The position numbers were made by a program, and so were the translations under genes. Of a stretch of DNA of 64,000 nucleotides, positions 28,585-36,999 are shown one piece after another. This DNA is from Streptomyces alanosinicus (GTDB lineage Bacteria > Actinomycetota > Actinomycetes > Streptomycetales > Streptomycetaceae), in assembly GCF_014650595.1 (NCBI RefSeq), contig NZ_BMVG01000004.1, forward strand, positions 372,001 to 436,000, in the 5' to 3' direction. The number at the start of each line of letters is the position of its first letter. Position 1 is the stretch's first letter. A model generated the notes under the pieces. It had not been told where the DNA came from and searched no databases. It saw only the letters and a program-made list of their open reading frames with translations.

Positions 28585-29271
28585 TCAGTCGGCGAGCGGA
28601 GTCAGCAGCATCCGTCCCGCGAACCCCACCGCCGCGTCCAGCCGTGCGGTGAACTCCTCGGCGACATCGCCGCAGTGGCGCAGCGCCCACAGGGCCCGGG
28701 CCGCCGACCAGGCCGCGTCGCGGGCCCGCTCCAGGCTCCAGCAGCCCAGCAGATGGGTCAGCGGGTCGGCGATCTGGAGCAGGTCGGGACCCGGCATCAG
28801 ATCCTCGCGGACGCGCTCCTCCAGCGAGTCGAGGAGAACGCCGACCTGGTCGAACTCGTCCTCCAGATCGGGTGGTTCGCAGTCGAGCGTACGACAGGCG
28901 TCCACCACGGCGAGCGCCAGATCGTGCCCGATGTGCGCGTTGATGCCCGCCAGCGCGAACTGCACCGGCCGTACCCCGGGATGGCCGCGGAGCTGGAACA
29001 GCGGGCGCCAGCAGGCGGGCGGACGGTGGTCAGCCGCCGCCGCCCCGACCGCCGCCAGATAACGCTCGGCGAACCGCGCGTCCAGGGCGATCGCCGCATG
29101 TGGATCCGGGAACTCCCCGGCGTCCAGGCGCCGGTCGACCTCCTCGGTGACGGTCAGGTAGACGCGGTTGAACACGGCGACACCGTCCCGCTCGGGCAGG
29201 GTCGCGCCGAGCGCACGCATCCGGGAGACGACCGCGTCGACGGGAGTGCTGAAGTGTTCCGACTGCGCCAT
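28585..29271 (-). CDS. DUF5995-family protein
   Basis: 228 aa, mostly helical, function unknown. The segment AGINAHIGHDLALAV is the diagnostic DUF5995 motif with conserved His residues (NAHI.HDL), which suggests a metal or haem site but is unproven. The first residues (MAQSEHFSTPVDAVVSRMRA) and the FNRVYLTVTEEV segment also fit. ATG 29271 has no clear ribosome site. Diverges from the GH6 gene. Confidence 0.85.
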   Translation of the reverse strand: MAQSEHFSTPVDAVVSRMRALGATLPERDGVAVFNRVYLTVTEEVDRRLDAGEFPDPHAAIALDARFAERYLAAVGAAAADHRPPACWRPLFQLRGHPGVRPVQFALAGINAHIGHDLALAVVDACRTLDCEPPDLEDEFDQVGVLLDSLEERVREDLMPGPDLLQIADPLTHLLGCWSLERARDAAWSAARALWALRHCGDVAEEFTARLDAAVGFAGRMLLTPLAD

Positions 29272-29388
29272 GGGGGAAGGGTCCCAGCCCTGGGCCGGGC
29301 GGCGCGCCGACCGGCCCGGTGCTTCGCCGGATCGGGGGAACGGACCGCCACAGTGCGGATGTGGCGGATGTGAGGGGGGAGAGGCACG

Positions 29389-30618
29389 GTGTCAGGCTTA
29401 CGCGTCCGGCGCCTCGCCGAACGCCGGGCCGCGCGCAGGCGAGCCGTGCGGCGCGCGGTGATGGTCACGGCGGCCTCGGTGGTGACCCTGGTCGGCTCCG
29501 TCACCGGGATCGTCCTGGCGCTCGACTCCGGCCAGGCCCGTACCGAGGTGATCCGCGCTCCCGGCCCGGCGCCCGCGCCGACGAGGCCGTCGCCTGCGCC
29601 GGACACGCCGGACACGCCGGACACGCCGAGCACACCGGTCACCGGCGAGCCGACACCCGGGCCGACTCCGCAGGTCAGGACGACCCCGGCCGCGCCGACC
29701 CCGGCCCGGAGCAGCCAGCGGGCCGCCCCCGTGGCACCGCTGCTGTACCGCCGGCCCGGCTCCCAGGTGCTGGACTGGGTCCGCGCGCACCCCGACGATC
29801 CGCGCACCGCCGTCATCGCCGCCCGGATCGCCGACCGGCCGGCCGCGGTCTGGTTCACCGATCCGGACCCGGGCACCATCACCGCCCAGGTGGGCGCGGT
29901 CACCACGGACGCGGCGGCGCGGGGCCGGGTCCCGGTGCTCGTGCCGTACGCGATCCCCGACCGGGACTGCGGCGGCGCCTCCCGGGGCGGCGCTCCGGAC
30001 CTCGCCGGCTACGACACCTGGATCGGCGCCTTCGCCCGGGGGCTGGGCCAGGGCGAGGTGATCGTGATCCTGGAGCCGGACTCCCTCGCCCAGTCCGGCT
30101 GTCTGAGTCCGGCCGACCGCGCCGCCCGCCTCGCCTCGCTGGCCCGCGCGGGCCGGGTGCTCAAGGCGGCCGATCCCCGGGCGCGGGTCTACTACGACGC
30201 CGGGCACTCCGGCTGGAACCCGCCGGGCGAACAGGCCGCGCTGCTGAGACGGGCGGGCGCGGCGGACGCCGACGGCGTCTTCAGCAATGTCTCCAACTTC
30301 CGCACCACGGCCGACGAGATCGCCTACGACCGCCAGGTCCTGGCCGCGCTCGGCGGCCCGGCCCGGCTCGGCGCGGTGATCGACACCAGCCGCAACGGCA
30401 ACGGCGCCCCTTCGGAGGGCCAGTGGTGCGACCCGGCCGGCCGGCGGATCGGCCGGGCCCCCACCCTGGACACCGGTGAGGCCCGGATCGACGCGTATCT
30501 GTGGGTGAAGCTGCCGGGGGAGTCCGACGGCTGCCGGGGCGCGGCCGGGACGTTCACCCCTTCGTACGCCTACGACCTGGCGCGCGGGCCCTCCGTGCCG
30601 CCGGCCTCCGTGTCGTAG
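29389..30618 (+). CDS. Exported glycoside hydrolase family 6 (endo-glucanase/cellobiohydrolase type), with a TTA codon
   Basis: 409 aa. An N-terminal membrane segment (RAVMVTAASVVTLVGSVTGI) is followed by a Pro/Thr-rich linker with DTPDTPDTP repeats and a GH6 catalytic domain from about residue 115. YAIPDRDCGGASRGG, VIVILEPDSLAQSGC (catalytic-acid region), YYDAGHSGW and IDTSRNGNG are GH6 signatures. Codon 4 is TTA, the rare leucine codon read by the bldA tRNA, so translation may be developmentally controlled. Its 3' end overlaps the converging permease by 49 bp. Confidence 0.9.
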   Translation: MSGLRVRRLAERRAARRRAVRRAVMVTAASVVTLVGSVTGIVLALDSGQARTEVIRAPGPAPAPTRPSPAPDTPDTPDTPSTPVTGEPTPGPTPQVRTTPAAPTPARSSQRAAPVAPLLYRRPGSQVLDWVRAHPDDPRTAVIAARIADRPAAVWFTDPDPGTITAQVGAVTTDAAARGRVPVLVPYAIPDRDCGGASRGGAPDLAGYDTWIGAFARGLGQGEVIVILEPDSLAQSGCLSPADRAARLASLARAGRVLKAADPRARVYYDAGHSGWNPPGEQAALLRRAGAADADGVFSNVSNFRTTADEIAYDRQVLAALGGPARLGAVIDTSRNGNGAPSEGQWCDPAGRRIGRAPTLDTGEARIDAYLWVKLPGESDGCRGAAGTFTPSYAYDLARGPSVPPASVS

Positions 30619-31976
30619 GCGGACATCCCCTCGTCCAGCAGCGGCCCCTGCTGCTTCAGATGGGCCGGGGCGAAGGCACGCAGTGTGTGGTAGCCGGTGA
30701 TGACGACCAGGGTGCCGAGCGCGATGCCGCTGAGCGAGAAGTTCCGGGTGAAGGTCAGGCTGACGTTGCCGACGCCGATGATGATGCCCGCGGCGGCCGG
30801 GACCAGGTTCAGCGGGTTGCGCAGGTCCACCCTGGCGTGCAGCCAGATCTGGGCGCCGAGCAGGCCGATCATGCCGTAGAGGATCACGGTGATACCGCCG
30901 AGGACACCGCCCGGGATCGCGGCCACGACCGCGCCGAACTTCGGGCAGACGCCGAAGAGCAGCGCGAAGCCCGCGGCGGCCCAGTAGGCGGCGGTGGAGT
31001 AGACGCGGGTCGCGGCCATGACACCGATGTTCTCGGAGTAGGTGGTGTTCGGCGGGCCGCCGACGGCGGTGGACAGCATCGACGCGACGCCGTCCGCCGA
31101 GATCGCCGTACCGAGCTTGTCGTCCAGCGGGTCGCCGGTCATCTCGCCGACCGCCTTGACGTGGCCCGCGTTCTCCGCGACCAGGGCGATGACGACCGGC
31201 AGCGCGACCAGGATCGCCGACCACTGGAAGGACGGCCCGTGGAAGTGCGGCAGGCCGAGCCAGTCGGCCCTGGACACGCCGGAGAGGTCCAGGCGCCAGT
31301 GGTCGGCGACCTTGCCGCCCGGGCTCATGGAGTGGATCTTGCCGAAGATCCGGTCGAAGGCCCAGGAGATCGCATACCCGAAGACCAGGCCGAGGAAGAT
31401 CGCGACCCGGGACCAGAAGCCGCGCAGACAGACCACGGCGAGGCCGGTGAACAGCATGACCAGCAGCGCTGTCCACTGGTCCTGCGGCCAGTAGGTCGAG
31501 GCCGTCACCGGGGCCAGGTTGAAGCCGATCAGCATGACGACCGCGCCGGTGACGATCGGCGGCATCGCGGCATGGATGATCCGCGCGCCGAACCGCTGCA
31601 CCGCGAGCCCCACCAGGAACAGCGCGATGCCGACGACGAACACCGCGCCGGTCACGGTGGCACTCGTGCCGCCCTGCGCGCGGATCACGGCGGCCACGCC
31701 CACGAACGACAGGGAGCAGCCCAGATAGCTGGGCACCCGGCCGCGCGTGGCGAGCAGGAAGATCGCGGTCGCCACGCCCGACATCATGATGGCCAGATTC
31801 GGGTCGAGCCCCATCAGGACGGGCGCCACGAAGGACGCGCCGAACATGGCGACCACGTGCTGGGCGCCCAGGCCCACCGTGCGGGGCCAGGAGAGCCGTT
31901 CATCGGGGCGTACCACCGCTCCGGGCGCGGGCGTGCGCCCGTCACCGTGCAGTTTCCAGCGCACGCCGAGATCCAT
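30570..31976 (-). CDS. NCS2/SLC23-family nucleobase (uracil/xanthine) permease
   Basis: About 468 aa membrane protein with 12-14 helices. GLGAQHVVAMFGASFVAPVL near the N-terminus, VALPVVIALVAENAGHVKAV and GGPPNTTYSENIGVMAATRV are the conserved UraA/PyrP transport segments. Likely takes up uracil or another nucleobase by proton symport. The ATG at 31976 (MDLGVRWKL) is favoured by homology; in-frame ATGs at 32003 and 32027 are possible. No pyrimidine genes adjoin. Confidence 0.9.
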   Translation of the reverse strand: MDLGVRWKLHGDGRTPAPGAVVRPDERLSWPRTVGLGAQHVVAMFGASFVAPVLMGLDPNLAIMMSGVATAIFLLATRGRVPSYLGCSLSFVGVAAVIRAQGGTSATVTGAVFVVGIALFLVGLAVQRFGARIIHAAMPPIVTGAVVMLIGFNLAPVTASTYWPQDQWTALLVMLFTGLAVVCLRGFWSRVAIFLGLVFGYAISWAFDRIFGKIHSMSPGGKVADHWRLDLSGVSRADWLGLPHFHGPSFQWSAILVALPVVIALVAENAGHVKAVGEMTGDPLDDKLGTAISADGVASMLSTAVGGPPNTTYSENIGVMAATRVYSTAAYWAAAGFALLFGVCPKFGAVVAAIPGGVLGGITVILYGMIGLLGAQIWLHARVDLRNPLNLVPAAAGIIIGVGNVSLTFTRNFSLSGIALGTLVVITGYHTLRAFAPAHLKQQGPLLDEGMSAYDTEAGGTEGPRARS

Positions 31977-32064
31977 GGTGGGGTTTCGCTTTCTTACGTA
32001 CATGAAGACGGTCCGCACCATTGTCACGGCTGATGAGCGGTCCTACGCTCGCATGGTCCTCCTC

Positions 32065-32079
32065 ATGAACCACGTTCAT
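32065..32079 (+). promoter_or_regulatory. Palindromic operator in the permease/alginate lyase divergent promoter
   Basis: ATGAACCACGTTCAT: ATGAAC and GTTCAT are perfectly inverted around CAC, 27 bp before the lyase ATG. The form resembles operators of FadR-type GntR or LacI-type sugar regulators. No regulator gene adjoins. Confidence 0.45.
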
Positions 32080-32105
32080 ATACCTGATTCTGTAGGGAGT
32101 GCTCG

Positions 32106-33398
32106 ATGAGCGGAAGAGCCCGTGCGGCCGTCCTGCTGGCCGCCATGGTGGCGACGGCGGCCGTGCTCGTCCCGTCCGCGCGCGCCACCCCGTCCGCGCG
32201 TGACGGACATGCCGCGCAGGCCGCGCCGAAAGCGCCCCGGACCGCCGTGCTCGACGGCGGCCGTCTCCGGCAGACCCGCGCCCGCCTGGACCGCGACCCT
32301 CGACTGCGGCGCACACTGGGCGACTTGACCGCCCGCGCCGACGGCTGGCTCGACCAGGGCCCCTGGACGGTCGTCGACAAACCGAGGCCCGCGCCCGGCG
32401 GCGACGTCCACGAGTATCTGAGCCAGGCCCCCTACTGGTGGCCCACGACGACCCCCACCGCCGGCAACCCCTGGGGCTGTCCCTACGTCCAGCGCGACGG
32501 GCAGCGCAACCCGGCGGTCGACAGCGGCACGGACCGGCAGGACGCCGAGAAGGTCTTCGACTCGACGTACGACCTCTCGCTCGCCTGGTACTACACGGGC
32601 AGGCGTGCCTACGCCGAGAAGGCGGGGCAGATCCTGCGCACCTGGTTCCTCGACCCGGCCACCCGGATGAACCCCGACCTGGACCACGCCCAGTTCATCC
32701 CGTGCAGGTACGACGGCCGCGCCACCGGCATCATCGACTTCTCGCAGTCGTACACGAGCGTCCTCGACGCCCAGGCGATCCTGGCCGCCGGCGCCCCCGG
32801 CTGGAGCGCGAAGGACCGTACCGCGATGAGCAAGTGGAACACCGGCTTCCTGGACTGGCTGAAGAGCAGCGCCTTCGGCAAGGAGGAGGGCTCGGCCGCC
32901 AACAACCACGGCACCTTCTACGACATGCAGCTCGCCGCCCTCGCCTACGCCACCGGTGACACCGCGCTCGCCGGGCGGACGGTGCTCGACGCGCGCGCCC
33001 GGCGGATCGACCCGCAGATCGCGGCCGACGGCGGCCAGCCGCAGGAGCTGGCCCGCACCCGCAGCTGGCACTACTCCGCCTTCGACCTCGTCGCCTACAC
33101 CCGGCTCGCGGCCATCGGCCGGCATGTGGGCGTGGACCTGTGGTCGTACCGGGGCCCGGCCGGGCAGAGCCTGGCCGAGGCGGTGGACTATCTGCTGCCG
33201 GCCGCGACGGGCGCCGCCGCGTGGTCCCATCCCGAGCTGGAGTTCCACCGGTACGCGGCCACCGACGTCGTACACGCGGCGGCGGACGCGGGCGACGCGG
33301 CGGCGCAGGCGGCCGTGGCGAAGCTTGAGGCGCCGCCCGGCAAAGACCTGTGGGCGCTGCGCCCCGCCGCCGAGCAGCTGGACTCGATGGCGGGCTGA
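32106..33398 (+). CDS. Exported alginate lyase-family protein
   Basis: About 430 aa. A Sec-type signal (AVLLAAMVATAAVLVPSARA) is followed by an (alpha/alpha) toroid typical of alginate/uronate lyases: QAPYWWPTTTPTAGNPWGCP, DLSLAWYYTGRRAYAEKAGQ, and the active-site-like AANNHGTFYDMQLAALAYAT and RTRSWHYSAFDLVAY segments. NNHG and WHYSAF give the Asn/His/Tyr expected in this lyase fold. It likely cuts an extracellular polyuronate, but the substrate is not proven. ATG 32106 is preceded by AGGGAG. Confidence 0.88.
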   Translation: MSGRARAAVLLAAMVATAAVLVPSARATPSARDGHAAQAAPKAPRTAVLDGGRLRQTRARLDRDPRLRRTLGDLTARADGWLDQGPWTVVDKPRPAPGGDVHEYLSQAPYWWPTTTPTAGNPWGCPYVQRDGQRNPAVDSGTDRQDAEKVFDSTYDLSLAWYYTGRRAYAEKAGQILRTWFLDPATRMNPDLDHAQFIPCRYDGRATGIIDFSQSYTSVLDAQAILAAGAPGWSAKDRTAMSKWNTGFLDWLKSSAFGKEEGSAANNHGTFYDMQLAALAYATGDTALAGRTVLDARARRIDPQIAADGGQPQELARTRSWHYSAFDLVAYTRLAAIGRHVGVDLWSYRGPAGQSLAEAVDYLLPAATGAAAWSHPELEFHRYAATDVVHAAADAGDAAAQAAVAKLEAPPGKDLWALRPAAEQLDSMAG

Positions 33399-33421
33399 CC
33401 GGGCCCCGGCCGGAGATCCTG

Positions 33422-33478
33422 AGCGGTCGCTTAGTATGGAAGCGTCTCAGCGGCGATGCATTCGTCTCAGCAGCGATG
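33422..33478 (+). promoter_or_regulatory. Promoter with TetR-like box and direct repeats before the thioesterase
   Basis: AGCGGTCGCT (33422-33431) abuts a TAGTAT -10-like hexamer (33432-33437). Two near-identical 16-bp copies of CGTCTCAGCGGCGATG follow at 33443 and 33463, period 20 bp. A similar box (TAAGCGGTCGTTAAC) is before the acyl-CoA dehydrogenase at 55683. Confidence 0.4.
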
Positions 33479-33494
33479 TTCAGGAGCCCCACCC

Positions 33495-33953
33495 GTGACC
33501 GCCGAAGCCCCGATCGCGCCCGCCGTCTCCTACGGCCGGCTGATCCCCGTCACCGTGCACTTCGACGACCTCGACGCGCTCGGACTCCTGCACAACGCCC
33601 GCTATCCGCTGCTGGTCGAGCGCGCCTGGACCGAGCTGTGGCACGAGCACGGCGTCCGCTTCGACGGCGACTGGCACGCGGCCGGCGACGCCTGCAACGC
33701 GGTCCGCGAACTGCGCATCGGCTACGAGGCACCGGTGACCAGCCCCGGCACCTACGCCGTCCACCTCTGGCTGGAACGGCTCGGCACCACCGGACTGACC
33801 TACGGCTTCCGCTTCTGCTCGGCGGACGGGACACGGACGTACGCGCAGGGCGCCCGGGTGCTGGTCCGGCTGGACGCCACGACCCTGCGCCCGACGCCCT
33901 GGACCGACGCCTTCAGGGCCGTGGGTCGGCAACTGCTGCGGCCGGCCGGCTGA
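33495..33953 (+). CDS. Hotdog-fold acyl-CoA thioesterase (4HBT type)
   Basis: 152 aa. VTVHFDDLDALGLLHNARYP carries the catalytic Asp of the 4-hydroxybenzoyl-CoA thioesterase class, and the following strands (NAVRELRIGYEAPVTSPGTY) fit the fold. It likely hydrolyses an acyl-CoA in the cytoplasm. GTG 33495 has AGGAG 8 nt upstream. Its 3' end overlaps the converging MFS gene by 41 bp. The promoter has a possible TetR-type box. Confidence 0.88.
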   Translation: MTAEAPIAPAVSYGRLIPVTVHFDDLDALGLLHNARYPLLVERAWTELWHEHGVRFDGDWHAAGDACNAVRELRIGYEAPVTSPGTYAVHLWLERLGTTGLTYGFRFCSADGTRTYAQGARVLVRLDATTLRPTPWTDAFRAVGRQLLRPAG

Positions 33954-35127
33954 CCTCGGTCCGGCCGCCGCGCTCGGCCGTGCGCAGCACGCCCGCCAGC
34001 CCCGCGAGCCCGCACGACAGCGCCGTCACCACTCCGAACGACACCACCAGGCTGGTCGCCTGGGCCACCCCACCGATCAGGCTCGGCGCGATCAGCCCCG
34101 AGGTGTAGGTGATCGTCGCCACGCCCGCTATGGCCTGACCGGGGTTCGGTCCGGCGTGCCCGGCCGCCGCGAAGCACAGCGGTACGACGACCGCGATGCC
34201 CAGCCCCATCAGCGCGAACCCGGTCATCGCCACCGCCGGATCCCCCGCGAGGACGATCAGCAGACCGCCGGCCGCGGCCAGCACACCACCGGCGCGCACG
34301 GTGCGCACCGCGCCGAAGCGGTTCACCACCGCGTCACCGGCGATCCGGGCCATCGCCATCGTCAGCATGAAGCCGGTGGTGCAGGCCGCCGCCACACCGG
34401 CCGAACTGTCCATCCGGTCCCGCAGGAACACCGCCGACCAGTCCAGGCTCGCCCCCTCGGCGAACACCGCGCAGAAGCCCACCGCGCCGATCAGCAGCGC
34501 CGACCGGGGCGGCGGCGCGAACCTCGGCGGCGGCTCCTCGTCGTCGGCCGGCCGCACGTCGAGGACCTGGCCGGCGGCCGGCACACCGAGGGCGGTGAGG
34601 GCGGCCGCCGCCAGCGCGAAATGCGCCCGGGCGTCCGTGCCCAGATGCGCGGCGAGAGTACCCGCCGCCGAGCCGGTCAGGGCGCCCGCGCTCCACATCC
34701 CGTGCAGCCCCGACATGACCGACTTTCCGAGCAGCCGCTCGACCTCCACGCCGAGCGCGTTCATGGCGACGTCGGCCATGCCCGAGCTCGCGCCGTACGC
34801 GAAGATGGCCAGGCACAGCGTGTACAGGTTCGGCGCGAGGGACGGCAGGACCAGCGACAGCGTCCACAGCGCGATCAGGCCGCGCAGCGCCGTACGGCTG
34901 CCGAAGCGATGGCTGATCCGGCCCGCCAGCGGCATCGCGCACGAGGCACCGAGCGCCCCGAAGGCGAGCGCGAAGCCGAGCTGCCCCGCGCTCAGCGAGG
35001 CATGCTCCTGGATCCACGGCACCCGGGTCGCGAACGAGCCGGTGACGGCGCCGTGCACGGTGAACACCGCCGCCACGGCGTACCGGGCGCGTTCGGCCTC
35101 GCGGCGCTCGTAGCCCATGTCCCTCAT
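33913..35127 (-). CDS. Major facilitator superfamily transporter
   Basis: 404 aa with 12 hydrophobic segments. Cytoplasmic loop 2-3 motif RISHRFGSRTALRGLIAL is the MFS-A motif. The early helix FTVHGAVTGSFATRVPWIQE resembles fucose/sugar-permease-like or YbjJ-type MFS proteins. It diverges from the ROK regulator across a palindromic operator, so it may move a sugar or sugar-like ligand sensed by ROK. Substrate not known. Confidence 0.88.
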   Translation of the reverse strand: MRDMGYERREAERARYAVAAVFTVHGAVTGSFATRVPWIQEHASLSAGQLGFALAFGALGASCAMPLAGRISHRFGSRTALRGLIALWTLSLVLPSLAPNLYTLCLAIFAYGASSGMADVAMNALGVEVERLLGKSVMSGLHGMWSAGALTGSAAGTLAAHLGTDARAHFALAAAALTALGVPAAGQVLDVRPADDEEPPPRFAPPPRSALLIGAVGFCAVFAEGASLDWSAVFLRDRMDSSAGVAAACTTGFMLTMAMARIAGDAVVNRFGAVRTVRAGGVLAAAGGLLIVLAGDPAVAMTGFALMGLGIAVVVPLCFAAAGHAGPNPGQAIAGVATITYTSGLIAPSLIGGVAQATSLVVSFGVVTALSCGLAGLAGVLRTAERGGRTEVSRPAAAVADPRP

Positions 35128-35175
35128 GGTCCTGTCCCTCCCCGGACGGTGCCGCCCCGCTGTCCGGGCGTAAAT

Positions 35176-35196
35176 TATCAGGGACCCTGCCTGATA
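35176..35196 (+). promoter_or_regulatory. Nested palindromic operator between MFS and ROK genes
   Basis: TATCAGG (35176-35182) and CCTGATA (35190-35196) are inverted; the centre CAGGGACCCTG (35179-35189) is itself a palindrome. It lies in the divergent promoter, the expected place for an autoregulating ROK repressor to bind. Confidence 0.6.
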
Positions 35197-35244
35197 GATA
35201 GATGGCGATACGGCCGTCCCGAACCGCGTGGGAGGATGCCCGCC

Positions 35245-36561
35245 ATGCCCGCATCACCGAGCACCGCCCGGGCCATCAACGACCGGCTCGCCCTGAGCCT
35301 GCTCCAGCAGGAAGGCCCGCTCACGGCGGGACAGTTGAAACAGCTGACGGGGCTGTCCCGGCCGACGGTCGCCGACCTCGTGGACCGGCTCGCCGTCGCC
35401 GGGCTCATCACGGTGGTCGGCGAGTCCGGCGAGCAGCGCCGGGGCCCCAACGCCCGGCTGTACGGCATCGTCGCCGACCGGGCCCATCTGGCCGCGCTCG
35501 ACGTCCGTACCGGGGGTGTCGGCGTGCTGGTCTCCGACCTGGTCGGGCGGGTGCTCGCCGAGGCGTCCGTGCCGATCGGCGGGGACACCGGGACCGGGCC
35601 GGCCGTGGAGCAGGCGGTGGCCGCGGTGGAGCGGACCCTGAAGCGGGCCGGGCTCGCGGCGGCGCCCCCGCGGGAGGGCGTGCGGGCGCGGGGGAGGCTG
35701 CACACCGTCGGCATCGGCGCGCCGGGCCTCATCGACCCGGCCAGCGGTGATCTGCGCGACTCCGGCGGGCTGCCCGCATGGCACCGCAGCCTCGCCGCCG
35801 CCCTGCAGGAACGGCTGCCCGGGGCCCGCGTCACCGTGGAGAACGAGACCAATCTCGCCGCCCTGGCCGAACAGCGCGAGGGCGTGGCCCGGGACCGGGA
35901 CACCTTCGTCCTGCTGTGGCTGGGGCACGGCGTCGGCGCGGCGGTCGTCCTCGACGGCACACTGCGCCGCGGCGCCTCGGGCGGCACGGGCGAGATCGGC
36001 TTCCTGCCGGTCCCGGGCACCCCGTCCCTCCCCTCGGCATGGGACTGCGACGGAGGCTTCCACTCGCTGGCCGGGTCGGCGGCCGTCTGCTCCCTGGCGG
36101 CGGAGCACGGCCTGCCGGTCCCGGCCGCACCGGACGGGCCGGCGGCGGCCGAGGTGATCCGGGCGGCGGTGGCGGCGACGGCGGGGGAGGAGGCCCGCGC
36201 GAAGGGCCGTACGGCGGACCGCGCGGGAGGCCGTGCGGAAGCCCGCGCGGATGCGGCTCCTTCCGGTGCCGCGCCGCCCGCCGACCGTTTTCTGCACGCC
36301 CTCGCCGACCGGATCGCCATCGGGGCCGCGTCCGTGGTGGCCGTACTGGACCCCGGGTGTGTGGTGCTCGGCGGGGAGGTGGGGCAGGCCGGCGGGCCGG
36401 TGCTCGCGGGGCTCGTCGAGGAGCGGCTGCGCCGCATGTCGCCCCTGCTCACCGAGGTGCGGGCGAGCACCCTCGGCGGCACGGCGGTACTGCGCGGGGC
36501 GCTGCTGACCGCCCGGGACCGTGCCCAGGACGAACTGTTCGCACCCCGCGACCGGAACTGA
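35245..36561 (+). CDS. ROK-family transcriptional regulator
   Basis: 438 aa. The N-terminal winged helix (LLQQEGPLTAGQLKQLTGLS, RPTVADLVDRLAVAGLIT) precedes a ROK sugar-kinase-like domain (TVGIGAPGLIDPASGDLRDS, TVENETNLAALAEQREG, LGHGVGAAVVLDG, GEIGFLPVPG). The usual zinc-binding Cys cluster (CxCGxxGC) is reduced to WDCDGGFHS, so the zinc site is probably not formed. ATG 35245 has GGAGG 9 nt upstream. A long Ala/Arg-rich insertion (RAKGRTADRAGGRAEARADA) is atypical. Confidence 0.9.
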   Translation: MPASPSTARAINDRLALSLLQQEGPLTAGQLKQLTGLSRPTVADLVDRLAVAGLITVVGESGEQRRGPNARLYGIVADRAHLAALDVRTGGVGVLVSDLVGRVLAEASVPIGGDTGTGPAVEQAVAAVERTLKRAGLAAAPPREGVRARGRLHTVGIGAPGLIDPASGDLRDSGGLPAWHRSLAAALQERLPGARVTVENETNLAALAEQREGVARDRDTFVLLWLGHGVGAAVVLDGTLRRGASGGTGEIGFLPVPGTPSLPSAWDCDGGFHSLAGSAAVCSLAAEHGLPVPAAPDGPAAAEVIRAAVAATAGEEARAKGRTADRAGGRAEARADAAPSGAAPPADRFLHALADRIAIGAASVVAVLDPGCVVLGGEVGQAGGPVLAGLVEERLRRMSPLLTEVRASTLGGTAVLRGALLTARDRAQDELFAPRDRN

Positions 36562-36686
36562 CCCTCCGCCGGGCGCCGAGCCTCCTCCGGAGCCGGATCC
36601 GCCACCCGGCCCGGCGTCCCCCGGGCGCATCGCCCGTGCCGGTCGGGCTGCTGCGGTCCGCTCCGGTGTGCTGCTTGCCGCCCGTT

Positions 36687-36906
36687 GCCGTCCGGCCGTC
36701 GTCCGTTGCCGTCCGGCCGTCGTCCGTTCCGTGGGCTGCCACCGTTCGTCCCGGTCCGCCGCGTCCCGGTCCGGTGCCGTGCGTTGCGTGGGGCTGCTGC
36801 GGTTCGTTCCGATCGGCCGCCGTCCGTTCTGTCGGGCTGCCGCTGTTCGTTCCAGTCCGCTGCCGTCCGTTCCGTGGGGCTGCCGCTGTTCGTCCCGGTC
36901 CGCCGC
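36687..36906. repeat. Degenerate tandem repeats in a gene-free stretch
   Basis: Two perfect 21-bp copies (beginning GCCGTCCGGCCGTC) lie at 36687-36707 and 36708-36728. Two 43-bp copies with few differences (each beginning CGTCCGTTC) lie at 36821-36863 and 36864-36906, with further diverged copies between. The whole gap 36562-36999 shows no credible gene. Confidence 0.75.
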
Positions 36907-36999
36907 GGTCCGGGCCGCCGCGTGGTGTCCGTCTCCGACGGGTCGCTGTCGCCCGCGGCGGCCCGGCCGCTCCCCGCCGTCCACCTCCCCGCCGGCGCG

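Noticed and set aside
24944..28690. Minus-strand open frame of 1248 codons opposite davA and davB and overlapping the LLM gene
   Set aside because: It is a shadow of davAB; composition is Arg/Gly/Asp-rich with no domain.
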